58,228 bases of DNA from Bdellovibrionaceae bacterium UBA2339 (GCA_002344785.1 DDUL01000029.1:1-58228), one strand, 5' to 3'; counted from the stretch's first letter, positions 18,189 to 27,647 are shown. Translations and numbers: made by a program. Notes: a model not told the origin generated them from the letters alone.

Positions 18189-19067
18189 GTGGACGGCTTC
18201 TCTCAATCGCAAATTAAAAGTCAGACGGCCGACTCGGAAACGAGTGCGCTGGATCTGAGCGCCGAGAACTTGGTGGCGAAGGCTTCGAACTCCAAATCGT
18301 CGCAGACACCAGGCTGGGCGAGAATTGCACGAATCGTGATTCTCGCCTCTGTGTCGAGCGCGATGTTGGGTGCGGTGGTCTGGTCAGTCATTCATCAAAA
18401 GGATTTGTTTGGCGTTCGGGCCGTGCCGGTGGAGTGGACGGAGCGCATGGGTAGTTCGCGAATGGCCACTCAGCTCACCACCTCGGTGGAAGCCTCGATC
18501 GGCGAAACGCTTCGCGGGATTATGGGCGAAGTGCCGTGGAGAATTTCTCTGGATGAGATCAGCGCGAAGCTGCAAGAGAATCCCTGGATTCGCGAAGCAC
18601 GAGTTCGACGTCAATTTCCAGATCGCGTTTTGGTTTCCATCACGCCTCGTCGCCCGGTCGCGGTGTTGGTGGAGCGAAATGGTTTTCGACCATTGGCCGA
18701 GGATGGAAGTCTGCTGCCGCTATGGACGGGTGAGAGCGTGCCGGATGTGCCGTTCTTGCGCTCCGAGGTGCTTCTCAAAGATGGCGCTCGTCGAGCCGAA
18801 GCCGTGGAGATGCTGCGCGAGTTGCCGGAACAAGGCGTGCTCAGCGTATCGAACATCGCGGAGATTGAATTCACCCGCGAGAGCGGATTCTCTTTGGTGT
18901 TGATTTCGCCGCGATTGGAAGTGCTTTTGGGAAGTGGCGAGATCGACACCAAGCTTCGGCGAGTGAGCCACGTGCTCAATTACCTTTCGCAGAACTCGAA
19001 ACGGGCGGCGGTGATCGATGCGACTTCTTCGAAGAAAGTTGTTGTCAGGGCGCGGCAGCGACCGTAG
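18189..19067 (+). CDS. ftsQ: Cell division protein FtsQ
   Basis: Bitopic divisome protein (292 residues): a Ser-rich cytoplasmic N-terminus, one membrane helix at about residues 45-65, then a POTRA domain with NPWIREARVRRQFPD, the most conserved FtsQ stretch, followed by the beta domain (RPVAVL, DGSLLPL). It links FtsL/FtsB to the early divisome. The start is GTG 18189, without a good SD, so the N-terminus may be a few residues different. Its place immediately before ftsA and ftsZ supports the call. Confidence 0.88.
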   Translation: MDGFSQSQIKSQTADSETSALDLSAENLVAKASNSKSSQTPGWARIARIVILASVSSAMLGAVVWSVIHQKDLFGVRAVPVEWTERMGSSRMATQLTTSVEASIGETLRGIMGEVPWRISLDEISAKLQENPWIREARVRRQFPDRVLVSITPRRPVAVLVERNGFRPLAEDGSLLPLWTGESVPDVPFLRSEVLLKDGARRAEAVEMLRELPEQGVLSVSNIAEIEFTRESGFSLVLISPRLEVLLGSGEIDTKLRRVSHVLNYLSQNSKRAAVIDATSSKKVVVRARQRP

Positions 19068-19294
19068 CCTTGAGTCGAGGGTGATCCGCCCAAGGTCGGG
19101 CGAAACATTCTCGGCTTCAGCACATTGATCGGTTTCCGAGTGAAGAAGCCGGAGGATCGATCGACCAAGCCGACCCGACTGGACCGCCACATGGGCGTCC
19201 AGGGAACTGGCGGGGCCGCGATTGCGGCGACTTGGTTCTGAAGTTTGAGTGCGCCGAAAGTCTTTTTTGGAAGATGGACGGCCGGGGGTTATGG

Positions 19295-20707
19295 ATGACA
19301 ACAAGTGAGCGCGGCTTAGATCACAATGCGACAGCGGCTTCGCGCCCCACAAGCGGAGCGTCGAGTTCATCTCTGAGCTCGATGTCGGTTCGAAGTTCAC
19401 TTCGAGAACGCCCGGCATTTCGCGAAATTCTCCTCGCTGGATTGGACATTGGCTCCAGCAAAGTCAGCGTCGTTGTCGGCCTTGTGCGGCCTTCGCCGAA
19501 TGCAGGACCGCTGCTCACGGCTAATGATTTGCAGATTGAAATTGTCGGCGTCGGAAGCGCCGCATCAAGCGGCATTCGTCAGGGCGTGGTCGTCAATGTT
19601 GAATCCACGATCGAGGCGATCGCGAAAGCTCGCGAAGAAGCTGAGTTGATGAGCGGCTACCGCATTGAAGAAGTGCTGGTGGCTGTCGGCGGTACACATG
19701 TGAAGTCTTTCGATTCGCGCGGCATGATCGCGATACGCAATAAAGAAGTGAAGAATGAGGACATTGCACGCGTCATCGAAGCGGCCAAAGCCGTCGCGGT
19801 GCCGGCGGATCGTCAAGTTCTGCACGTTTTGCCTCGCGAATACAAAATTGACGAGCAGTCGGGAATCTCTGATCCCATCGGCATGAGTGGTGTGCGCTTG
19901 GAAGCGAATGTGCACATCATCACCGCCGGTCAAACAGCTTTGCAAAACATCATCAAGTGCTGTGAAAAAGCCGGCCTTCGAGTTCGCGGTATGGTTTTGC
20001 AACAGCTGGCCTCGAGCCTCGCGGTGTTGTCGGAAGACGAAATGAAATTGGGCGTGAGTGTGGTCGACGTCGGCGGTGGCACTTGCGACATCGTCACTTA
20101 CGTACAGGGCGCGGTGGCGCACACGGCGACAGTGCCTGTGGGCGGTTCGCACTTCACGCAAGATGTGGCCATGGGTCTGCGAACTCCGCAGTCGGCAGCG
20201 GAAATCGTCAAGCGTAAGTACGGTTGTGCGATCGCGGATTTGGTCGATGAAAATGAAACCATCGAGGTCGAAGGCGTCGGCGGCCGCAAGCCGCGCTCAC
20301 TTCTGCGTCGGCATCTCTGCGAAATCATCGAGCCGCGCGCCGAAGAAACCGTGCTGCTTCTGTGGCAAGAAATTCGTCGCTCGGGCCTTGCTGATCAAAT
20401 CGGCTCAGGTCTAGTGCTCACCGGCGGCGGCAGTTCTCTGGAAGGTTTGATGGAAATGGGTGAGTTTGTTTGCGAAGTGCCGGTGCGCCGCGGGATTCCC
20501 GAGGGCATGGGCGGCTTGACGGACGTGGTGCGCTCTCCGGAGTACGCGACGGGCGTCGGTCTTTTGATTTACGGGATCGAGAATCTATCGACACAAGAAA
20601 AACAACGCCTCGCTCAAGCATCTCGCGAAGGAGATTTCTCAGTGGGAGAGACCTTGGATCAGGTCGCTCGCAAGGTGAAAGACTTCTTCAACGGCGCCTT
20701 GAGCTGA
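19295..20707 (+). CDS. ftsA: Cell division protein FtsA
   Basis: Actin-like membrane tether for FtsZ. The ATPase signatures are seen: AGLDIGSSKVSVVVG (phosphate 1), an SHS2 domain with VGGTHVKSFDSRG, VDVGGGTCDIVTY (phosphate 2) and LTGGGSSLEGL (adenosine). The C-terminal VARKVKDFFNGAL is the amphipathic membrane-targeting helix. ATG 19295 was chosen with GGGGG seven bases upstream; the frame stays open to a TTG at 19232 and ATG 19274 is possible. Even so, a Ser/Thr-rich extension of about 45 residues precedes the ATPase domain, longer than in E. coli. ftsZ begins 25 bases downstream. Confidence 0.95.
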   Translation: MTTSERGLDHNATAASRPTSGASSSSLSSMSVRSSLRERPAFREILLAGLDIGSSKVSVVVGLVRPSPNAGPLLTANDLQIEIVGVGSAASSGIRQGVVVNVESTIEAIAKAREEAELMSGYRIEEVLVAVGGTHVKSFDSRGMIAIRNKEVKNEDIARVIEAAKAVAVPADRQVLHVLPREYKIDEQSGISDPIGMSGVRLEANVHIITAGQTALQNIIKCCEKAGLRVRGMVLQQLASSLAVLSEDEMKLGVSVVDVGGGTCDIVTYVQGAVAHTATVPVGGSHFTQDVAMGLRTPQSAAEIVKRKYGCAIADLVDENETIEVEGVGGRKPRSLLRRHLCEIIEPRAEETVLLLWQEIRRSGLADQIGSGLVLTGGGSSLEGLMEMGEFVCEVPVRRGIPEGMGGLTDVVRSPEYATGVGLLIYGIENLSTQEKQRLAQASREGDFSVGETLDQVARKVKDFFNGALS

Positions 20708-20732
20708 ACGGTTCAGTACGAACGGAGGGGTC

Positions 20733-22352
20733 ATGTTCGAACTTGAAGAAAACATCAATATCGGCGCCAACATTAAAGTGGTCGGCGTCGGCGGCGGCGG
20801 CAACAACGCCATCACGACGATGATCGACGGCGGCTTGCAAGGCGTCGAGTTTGTGATCGCGAACACCGACAAGCAGGTGTTGGCGGCTCACAAAGCGCAA
20901 AAGCGCATTCAACTGGGAAGCGAGCTCACCAAAGGTTTGGGTGCAGGCGCGAATCCTGAGATCGGCAAGCGCGCGGCCATCGAATCTTACAACGACATCG
21001 TTGAGGCACTTGAGGGTGCCGACATGGTGTTCGTCACAGCCGGCATGGGCGGCGGCACCGGAACAGGTGCGGCTCCGATCGTCGCAAAAATCGCGCGCGA
21101 GCTAGGTGCTCTCACCATCGGTGTGGTTACGCGCCCCTTCTTGTTTGAAGGCAAAAAGCGCATGCGCAACGCCGATCACGGCATTCAAGAGCTGCGCGAA
21201 AATGTCGACACCCTCATCGTGATCCCCAACCAAAAGCTGCTTTCGATCTCCAGTGCGAACACCACGCTGGTCGATAGCTTCAAACGCGCGGACGAAGTTT
21301 TGCTTCACGCGGTTAAGGGGATCTCGGATCTCATCAACGTGCGCGGTTACATCAACCTCGACTTTGCTGACATTCGCACCGTCATGGCTTCTAAAGGCAT
21401 GGCGATCATGGGCACAGGCCGAGCCAAGGGCGACAATCGCGCTGTTGAAGCTGCGACAGCAGCGATCAGCTCGCCGCTGCTCGAGAACATTTCCATCGAT
21501 GGCGCGACAGGCATCATCGTCAACATCACTGGCGCGAACTTGCTGATGCACGAAGTGGATGAAGCCACTATGCTCATCACCGAAGCGGCTCACGAGTCCG
21601 CTGAAGTGATCTTCGGTGCGGTGATTGACGAATCGATGGGCGATGAAATTCAAATCACTGTGATCGCCACAGGTTTTGGACAAGATCCGCTGTCGATGCA
21701 GGCCGGTGAGCACATGGCGCAGATGCAAGCACTTCAACATCAAGTGCGCGTCTCCACGCAAATGTCTTCGCATATGGCGATGCCGCCCCAGGCGCCAGCG
21801 AACTATCCTCCTCAGCCTGGATATGCAGTGACTCCGCAAAACTTCGCGGCGCCAACGCACGCGATGCCCGTGGGTCAGCCCGCCTATGCTCCGCAGCCCG
21901 TGGCCTCGCCCTATGCGGCTTGGCCTGCGGCTCCGATGTCGAGCATGCCCGAGGCCCACGCCGCTGTGTCGGCAGCGCCCTCTGCGCCGACTGTCACGGC
22001 GTCACCGATGCCGCACGCGCCTGAAGTGAATGCGCCGATGTCGCGCGAAGAAGGTCTTGATGTCAATTTGAACGGCTCGGCTGCGCCGACGTCTTCAGGT
22101 GACAAGCCTTTGCCCCGCGATCTTTTGCTCGCCAAGGTTCGCCAATATCGTGAGTCGCAGTCCAAGCGTGCGGGCGGTTTGCCGCCCGAGCAATTGGCCA
22201 TGCAGGTTGAAGAGCAGGAAAGTTCGTTGGAGATGGCCAGACGACTCGCAAGTGAGATCGTGCGATCGCCGTTTGATCCAAAGAATTTGGACGTGCCGAC
22301 GTTCTTGCGCCGAAAGACGCGAGATGAAGAGCAAGATGGAGCTCAGGTCTGA
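20733..22352 (+). CDS. ftsZ: Cell division protein FtsZ with a long Pro/Ala/Gln linker
   Basis: Tubulin-like GTPase that builds the division ring. It has 539 residues, well above the usual 380-400. The GTPase core (to about residue 325) contains GGGGNNAI, the tubulin signature GGGTGTGAAP, and NLDFADIRTVM of the T7 loop. It is followed by about 120 residues rich in Ala, Pro, Met and Gln, then a charged, probably helical segment (about residues 450-515), and finally the FtsA/ZipA-binding C-terminal peptide DVPTFLRRK. A strong GGAGGGG SD precedes ATG 20733. A copy of the R24 repeat starts two bases after the stop, followed by a terminator. Confidence 0.97.
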   Translation: MFELEENINIGANIKVVGVGGGGNNAITTMIDGGLQGVEFVIANTDKQVLAAHKAQKRIQLGSELTKGLGAGANPEIGKRAAIESYNDIVEALEGADMVFVTAGMGGGTGTGAAPIVAKIARELGALTIGVVTRPFLFEGKKRMRNADHGIQELRENVDTLIVIPNQKLLSISSANTTLVDSFKRADEVLLHAVKGISDLINVRGYINLDFADIRTVMASKGMAIMGTGRAKGDNRAVEAATAAISSPLLENISIDGATGIIVNITGANLLMHEVDEATMLITEAAHESAEVIFGAVIDESMGDEIQITVIATGFGQDPLSMQAGEHMAQMQALQHQVRVSTQMSSHMAMPPQAPANYPPQPGYAVTPQNFAAPTHAMPVGQPAYAPQPVASPYAAWPAAPMSSMPEAHAAVSAAPSAPTVTASPMPHAPEVNAPMSREEGLDVNLNGSAAPTSSGDKPLPRDLLLAKVRQYRESQSKRAGGLPPEQLAMQVEEQESSLEMARRLASEIVRSPFDPKNLDVPTFLRRKTRDEEQDGAQV

Positions 22353-22353
22353 G

Positions 22354-22377
22354 CTACTGATCTCGTCGGGTGTTGCG
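22354..22377 (+). repeat. R24 dispersed repeat, copy A (3' of ftsZ)
   Basis: Copy of the 24-base sequence with core GATCTCGTCGGGTGTTGC, beginning one base after the ftsZ TGA and lying between the stop and the terminator. Confidence 0.85.
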
Positions 22378-22416
22378 CGGCCTTGAGGTCGGGCGGCCAA
22401 GAGGTGGTCATAGGTG

Positions 22417-22450
22417 AAACCCAGGTCGAAGGATCTGGGTTTTACTTTTT
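22417..22450 (+). terminator. Intrinsic terminator of the dcw operon
   Basis: Stem AAACCCAG (22417-22424) / CTGGGTTT (22435-22442) with a 10-base loop, followed by TACTTTTT. It lies 65 bases past the ftsZ stop. Confidence 0.8.
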
Positions 22451-22555
22451 GGCTGATGCGGTCCGCGAGGGTTCACGATTCGGCCCAAATAACGGACCAG
22501 TTGCCGGACAAGTTCAAGTCCACCTTCTCGGATGAGACGTGCTAGTCTCAGTTTC

Positions 22556-23398
22556 ATGCGAGCGATTTTTCTCTCCGATCTTCATCTACGTGGGGCGCAA
22601 GACTCGCGGCTGAGCCTTCTCATCCAGCGTTTGGATGAGGAGATCGCCGTGGGCTCGCTCACGCAGTTATTTTTGCTCGGCGATATTTTTGATCTCTGGG
22701 TGGGAGCGCATCAGCACTTTGTCGCGGAGTACGCCGAACTTCTGGGGCGATTGGCGAAGCTGCGCGAGATGGGTGTGGAGATTCACTACTTTGAGGGCAA
22801 TCATGATCTGCACTTGGCGGGATACTGGCGCGAACAGTTGGGAGCGCACATTCATGTCGAAAGTGTGGTGATGGACTTGGCGGGATTGCGAGTTCAGATT
22901 GAGCATGGCGATCAAATGAATCCCGAGGATCGCGGCTATCTGCGATTGCGCGCATTTTTGCGAACGCCATTCATGGCTTGGGCGGCTTATGCGCTGCCAG
23001 GTGTTGTGACCGAAGCCATCGGTAAATCGATGAGTCGTGCCAGTCGGAAGTGGACCGCAAGCCCCGTGATGTTTCGCGATGAAAATCAAATTCGCAGCAT
23101 GATTCTCGAGCACGCTCGGCGAGCTTGGGCCGAAGAGGACTTCGATGTGTTGATCGCAGGCCATGTGCATGTTCGCATCGACGAGCAAATTCCCATGGGG
23201 CCGTCAGGTAAGAATGTACGAGTGATCAACTTGGGCTGTTGGCCAGGGGCGGATCGGCGCAGCCGCATTGAGGATGTGCAGGTTCTTGAGCTGACGGCAG
23301 GCGGTGGATCGCAGGCTTCTCCCCATGCTCGCCCGGGCGAGGCCACGGCGCGGTGGCGATGGCTCAACTGGAGTGCGGGCGCGCAACTCGCGAAATGA
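22556..23398 (+). CDS. lpxH: Metallophosphoesterase, LpxH-like UDP-2,3-diacylglucosamine diphosphatase
   Basis: A calcineurin-like phosphoesterase of 280 residues. Metal-site motifs are in order: SDLHL at residues 7-11, GDIFDLW, EGNHDLHL, HGDQ, and AGHVHVR near the C-terminus. The GDIFDLW and helical cap arrangement fits the LpxH family, which hydrolyses UDP-2,3-diacylglucosamine to lipid X in lipid A synthesis. The start was set at ATG 22556, since homologues begin just before this motif; the upstream ATG 22532 adds eight residues. No other lipid A genes are nearby, so the substrate is inferred from the family. Confidence 0.75.
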   Translation: MRAIFLSDLHLRGAQDSRLSLLIQRLDEEIAVGSLTQLFLLGDIFDLWVGAHQHFVAEYAELLGRLAKLREMGVEIHYFEGNHDLHLAGYWREQLGAHIHVESVVMDLAGLRVQIEHGDQMNPEDRGYLRLRAFLRTPFMAWAAYALPGVVTEAIGKSMSRASRKWTASPVMFRDENQIRSMILEHARRAWAEEDFDVLIAGHVHVRIDEQIPMGPSGKNVRVINLGCWPGADRRSRIEDVQVLELTAGGGSQASPHARPGEATARWRWLNWSAGAQLAK

Positions 23399-23400
23399 AG

Positions 23401-23471
23401 TTGCGATCAGATGTTGCGAGCAAATATTTCGACCAGAAATTTGAGCCAGAAATTTCAACCAGATGCTCCGG
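23401..23471 (+). repeat. Degenerate 13-bp tandem duplications after the LpxH-like gene
   Basis: TTGCGATCAGATG (23401) and TTGCGAGCAAATA (23414), then CCAGAAATTTGAG (23433), CCAGAAATTTCAA (23446) and CCAGATGCTCCGG (23459): two adjoining families with 13-base period in the spacer between convergent genes. Confidence 0.65.
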
Positions 23472-23498
23472 CTTGGCCCGGAAGCTCAGTATCGAGAC

Positions 23499-23975
23499 TT
23501 AGCGCATATACTTCTGTTGGACATTACAGCGAGGCGCCATGCAGGCCATACGCACGCGAATGTGTTCGCGCCATAGATCTTGCCAGAAAACTTCCAAGCG
23601 AACGCCACCGCCCATGAAATCGTCGAGCTTCAAGGAGACGCGGCGATCTGTGAATGCGTGGCGCACCCAACCCTCAGCCAAAGTGTAACCGGTTTTCGCG
23701 TCAATCAAGGCCACCCAAGTTTCCGCGCGACCATTCGGCATGCGTCGAGTTTCCATCCAGATCTGAGCGTCGCCTCCGGGCATTTCATAGATGCCTTCGG
23801 CGAGTCGAATCGGAAAGGGGCAATCGCGGCAAGCCGATGCCGTCTCAGGCCAGAGTGCGAGCGCAAGGCCCACGATGACGAGTCCCACGAAAAATTTCAG
23901 CACGCGAGTCTTGAAGACTTGGACAGCCTTCGTGATCGGCAAATTTTGAGAAGTGGAGTGTGCTGTGGTTTTCAT
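23499..23975 (-). CDS. Small exported Cys-containing protein of unknown function
   Basis: 158 residues with a hydrophobic segment at about 28-46, then ACRDCPFP immediately after the likely cleavage site. Further cysteines are at the C-terminus (MACMAPRC), so two disulfides are possible in the periplasm. The middle is beta-rich with many Arg and Trp residues. No family was recognised. ATG 23975 overlaps the stop of the upstream regulator gene by four bases (ATGA), so the two are translationally coupled and probably act together. Confidence 0.75.
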   Translation of the reverse strand: MKTTAHSTSQNLPITKAVQVFKTRVLKFFVGLVIVGLALALWPETASACRDCPFPIRLAEGIYEMPGGDAQIWMETRRMPNGRAETWVALIDAKTGYTLAEGWVRHAFTDRRVSLKLDDFMGGGVRLEVFWQDLWREHIRVRMACMAPRCNVQQKYMR

Positions 23976-25432
23976 CGCGTCAGGTCCTCGGGCTTGGCTT
24001 CAATCAAAAGCACGCGGGCCTTGGGATTCAAGTAATATCCTGTTTTGCCGCGCAGTATGTATTCTAGACCGCCGTCGCTTTCCAGAGCGCGTCGAAGGCG
24101 TTTGATGTTCACATAGATTTTGTTGTCGTGCAGAGCGGCCGAATAACGTTGATCCCAGACGTGCGCGACCAACTCTTCCTTGCTGACCGTGCGGCCTCGG
24201 GCGCGAATGAGACACAGCAAAAGATCGCGCAGCACATGCTGGCCTTCAAAACGAATCTCGCCGCGTTTGGACTCTTGCAAGACGCCGGTAACCAGATCGA
24301 CGCGCAAATCATAGCTCTGGGGCGAGGCCGTCGTCTGCTTGAGTAGCTCTTGGATCCGCGAGTGATTCTCTTCCGCAAGCCGCGCCACTCGCGGAAATTC
24401 TTGGGCCTTCACACCTCGGTAGGCCAACTCGGTGTAGAGCGCGGCCTCGCAGAGTGAGCCCATTTTCTCGTGAATATGCCCGAGTGCGAGGAGGGTTTGC
24501 AGATAGAGCACGAGGTTGGGCGAGGTTTTCAGTTGTTGAAACGCCGACCAAGCGGACTCGAGCGCGGCCGGGTACTGTCCCATGTTTCGCAAGATCAAGG
24601 CGTGCAGCAAAGGGACAGAGGCGGCGAGCTCGGGCACGGGCCAGAGCTGCATGAGCGTCGTGAGCTTAGCGAGCTCTTTGAGAGCATCATCGTAGCGCTC
24701 GCGTGCGTACAGCAAAGTGGCGGCTCCGTACAGCGGCCAAGCGAGACTTGCGCGATCGCCGGATTCAATCGCCGCTTGGATCGACTGCAAGAAGTAGCTC
24801 ATCGCCTCATCATGTGAGTCGGGCTGATAGACGGAGCAAAGTCCAAGGACATACAGCGCGCGCGCCTTGAGTTTCAAATCCAGGCCGGGTGTCGCGGCCC
24901 GAGCTGACAATCGCTTCTCGAGGCGTTCGCGAAGTGAATGAATCACTTCAAACTCTTCGCGCTCAGCCAAAATTCGCAAAAGATAGCTTTGGCATTCGAT
25001 CTCAAGATTGCTTTGACCTTGTCGGACCGCGGTTTCAGCGAGGCGATGGAAGATGTGCTGAGCGGAGATGTAGTCACCGCTTCGATAAGCGTAGATCCCC
25101 GATTGGAAGCGGGCGTTCTGCAGACCAAGTCCGACAAGTCCAATTTGCGAATCGTCTGCCGCGTCGATCGTCGCTTCGGTCGCCGCGGTTTTCGAGGTGA
25201 TCGGATTCGAACCTGATTTCGACTCACGGGCCGTGCGCCGTGCTTCGACTTCCGTCAAATAGGCATCGAGTTCCAAAGGCGAATCAAAATGCGTCGGAGA
25301 AGAAGCTTGGAGGTTAGCTGAGGTCGTGAAGCGAGACGTTGGTGATGAAGAAGTCTGTGATGAAGGGAGAGAGTCGCTTGAAGGCTTTGGGCTCGAAATG
25401 GAATTCGAGATTTCAGTTCCGGAAGCCGCCAT
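23972..25432 (-). CDS. TPR-containing transcriptional regulator with C-terminal OmpR-type winged helix
   Basis: A 486-residue cytoplasmic protein. A Ser/Thr-rich N-terminus is followed by helical TPR-like repeats (about residues 105-370), where alternating Ala, Tyr and Leu pairs recur. It ends in an OmpR/PhoB-type DNA-binding domain with RGEIRFEGQHVLRDLL, GRTVSKEELVAHVW, HDNKIYVNIKRLRRAL and RGKTGYYL. There is no receiver domain, and the DNA-binding part is at the C-terminus, opposite to the SARP/BTAD order. ATG 25432 was chosen because GAGGG lies six bases upstream; the frame is open to a TTG at 25510. The natural guess is that it controls itself and the coupled exported protein (inference). 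Confidence 0.8.
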   Translation of the reverse strand: MAASGTEISNSISSPKPSSDSLPSSQTSSSPTSRFTTSANLQASSPTHFDSPLELDAYLTEVEARRTARESKSGSNPITSKTAATEATIDAADDSQIGLVGLGLQNARFQSGIYAYRSGDYISAQHIFHRLAETAVRQGQSNLEIECQSYLLRILAEREEFEVIHSLRERLEKRLSARAATPGLDLKLKARALYVLGLCSVYQPDSHDEAMSYFLQSIQAAIESGDRASLAWPLYGAATLLYARERYDDALKELAKLTTLMQLWPVPELAASVPLLHALILRNMGQYPAALESAWSAFQQLKTSPNLVLYLQTLLALGHIHEKMGSLCEAALYTELAYRGVKAQEFPRVARLAEENHSRIQELLKQTTASPQSYDLRVDLVTGVLQESKRGEIRFEGQHVLRDLLLCLIRARGRTVSKEELVAHVWDQRYSAALHDNKIYVNIKRLRRALESDGGLEYILRGKTGYYLNPKARVLLIEAKPEDLTR

Positions 25433-25730
25433 CATCACCCTCAAGATCGCAACGCCAACACGATCTAAAAATCGAGTCGCTACGCTGACAAAATCTTGAT
25501 GTGAGAGCAATCAAAAACGCAGCGGGTACATCAAGATGAATATGAACCGATTATTAAAAATATCGAGTTCGCCGAAGTTCAGAGAATGGAGTCGAAGCTC
25601 TTGGAAACTGTATGAAGCGAAGGAGGCGGCCGTTCAGTTTTGATTCGCCCCCGTTGGTTTCATTCGACGTCGTCATTTTTCGGTGCACTTTCGGTGGTTC
25701 TACAGTTGCCGCTTGGGCCTCGAGCTGCCT

Positions 25731-27647
25731 TCAGCGGCTGGCTGTTGGCTTCTTGCTCGCCGCTTTGCGATCGACGTCTCGGCGAGATTTGGGGCTTTTG
25801 GCCATCGAGTCTTTTGTGCTCAAACTCGTGGGCCTGGATTTATCCACAGGCTTTTGCCCAGCGGATCGCGGCAAATTCTTTCCGACTCGATCGGCTTCTT
25901 CTGCGGTCGAGTTCAGCTTGATGCGGGCAGCATCGCTGAGAAGTGTCTGCGCATGGGCCATCGAAGTGGAGTTCAATTTCTCGCCGGAGATCAATCGCGC
26001 GATCTCGCGAATTCGTGCTTGCCCGTCCAGCTCCGTCACGCGCGTTCGTGCAACACTCGTCGCCGAGGCCTTTGCACCAGGGCTTGAATCCGAGAGATCT
26101 TTGGCGATGAAAAAGTGCGCTTCGCCCATGGCGGCAACTTGCGGGAGATGCGTGACGCCGATGACTTGTTGGCCGCCGGCAATGGATCGCAGTCGGCGAC
26201 CAACTTTTTCAGCGGTCTCGCCACTGACCCCCGTATCGACTTCATCAAACAAATAGGTGCGTGGATATTGGCCGACGCCGACGACTTGCTTGATGGCCAA
26301 GAGAATGCGCGAAAGCTCACCGCCCGAAGCTGTCTTCGCCAAGGCGCGCGGCGGCTCCTGCGAAGAAGTTTTCGTCATGAATTCCACGGCTGAAATCCCG
26401 CTTGGCGAAGCTTCGTCCGAAGCGGAAATCTCGACGACGAACTCTAAGCCTTTCATGTTGAGCTCGGAGAGTTCCGCGTTGGTTTCGCGTGCAAAGAGTT
26501 GCGCGGCCTCGACGCGTCTTCGGTGAAGTTCCTCCGCCAGCTCGGAGCGTTGTCGCTCGAGTTGATGTTCGCGATCCGTCAGAGATTTGAGGCGTAAATC
26601 ACTGCTTTCAAGTTCACCAATCTCCAGTTGCATCTGCTCCAAGGCCGCGAGGATCTCTTCGGCCGTCGAGCCAAACTTTTTTTGCAATTGACGAAGGCGT
26701 GAAAGGCGCTCCTCGGCCCGATCCAATGCTTCGGCATCAAGGTCCAAGCTCGAAGCGTAGTCGCGAAGTTCAGCGGCCACATCGAGGATTTGTGAAAGCG
26801 CGCTTTCCAGTCCCGCGACTCGATCTGGCAGGGAAGGGTCAAGTCCACGAAGTTCGTGGGCCCGTGAAATCAATCGAGTCAAACGGACAGAAACATTGTC
26901 GTCGTCGCTTTCGATGGCGGACTCGAACATTTGCACGAACTCGGTCAAGCGCGCCGCATGTTTGATCCGCTTGGAAGCGGATTCAATTTCGACCTCAGCT
27001 CCTGGTGTCAGTTCGCAAGCTAAGATTTCGTCGCGCTGAAACATCAAGAAGTCGAGGCGCTGGGCGCGCTCGCGTTCGGAGGCGAGGATTTCATCAATTT
27101 CGCGCCGAAGCTCTTGTCGCTCGCGCCATAAGGTCGCGTGCTCTTGGCGAAGTGCCGTCGTGCCAGCGTATTGATCCAGTAATTCCAAATGATAAGCTCG
27201 CGACAACAAGTGTCGGTTGTCGTGTTGGCCCGTCATTTCGATCAGCGGCACGGCCTGACCCGTGACCTCGACGAGTGGTGAGACGACTTCGCGGAGCGCG
27301 CTGAGTGTCGAGAGCGCGCCATTGATGTAAACGCGGGCCTTGCTCGAAGCACCGACAACACGCCGAACCACCATGATCGAATCGGGAGATTCAATACCCA
27401 TCGACTCCAGACGTTTTCGAACATCCGGCCGAGATTGAAGATCAAAACTGCCTTCGACGACGGCCTGTTCAGCACCTGTTCGTACGGCGGTAGCGTCGGC
27501 CTTGTCGCCCATCAAGAGCGCCAGGCTTTTGAGCAAGATCGACTTTCCGGCGCCAGTTTCCCCACTCAGAATGTTGAGGCCGGGGCGAAAGCCGATTTGA
27601 ATGTCTTCGATGATCGCAAAGTCGCGCACACGCAATTCTTGCAACAC
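25731..27647 (-). CDS. recN: DNA repair protein RecN
   Basis: SMC-like ATPase acting early in double-strand-break repair. Seen: N-terminal Walker A LSGETGAGKS near residues 28-37 preceded by LRVRDFAIIEDI, a central coiled coil (about 155-370), and the C-terminal ABC signature TASGGELSRI, then YLFDEVDTGVSG (Walker B) and VTHLPQVAA. It starts at GTG 27647 with AGGGGGA upstream. Its length of 638 residues exceeds the family's usual 550, mainly because of a Lys/Ser/Arg-rich tail of about 60 residues that looks disordered. nadK lies 65 bases upstream on the same strand, a pairing that is common in bacteria. Confidence 0.95.
   Translation of the reverse strand: MLQELRVRDFAIIEDIQIGFRPGLNILSGETGAGKSILLKSLALLMGDKADATAVRTGAEQAVVEGSFDLQSRPDVRKRLESMGIESPDSIMVVRRVVGASSKARVYINGALSTLSALREVVSPLVEVTGQAVPLIEMTGQHDNRHLLSRAYHLELLDQYAGTTALRQEHATLWRERQELRREIDEILASERERAQRLDFLMFQRDEILACELTPGAEVEIESASKRIKHAARLTEFVQMFESAIESDDDNVSVRLTRLISRAHELRGLDPSLPDRVAGLESALSQILDVAAELRDYASSLDLDAEALDRAEERLSRLRQLQKKFGSTAEEILAALEQMQLEIGELESSDLRLKSLTDREHQLERQRSELAEELHRRRVEAAQLFARETNAELSELNMKGLEFVVEISASDEASPSGISAVEFMTKTSSQEPPRALAKTASGGELSRILLAIKQVVGVGQYPRTYLFDEVDTGVSGETAEKVGRRLRSIAGGQQVIGVTHLPQVAAMGEAHFFIAKDLSDSSPGAKASATSVARTRVTELDGQARIREIARLISGEKLNSTSMAHAQTLLSDAARIKLNSTAEEADRVGKNLPRSAGQKPVDKSRPTSLSTKDSMAKSPKSRRDVDRKAASKKPTASR

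Noticed and set aside
25196..25220. GTTCGAATCCGA on the minus strand, like a tRNA T-arm
   Set aside because: It is within the regulator coding sequence; no acceptor, D or anticodon stems can be built around it.
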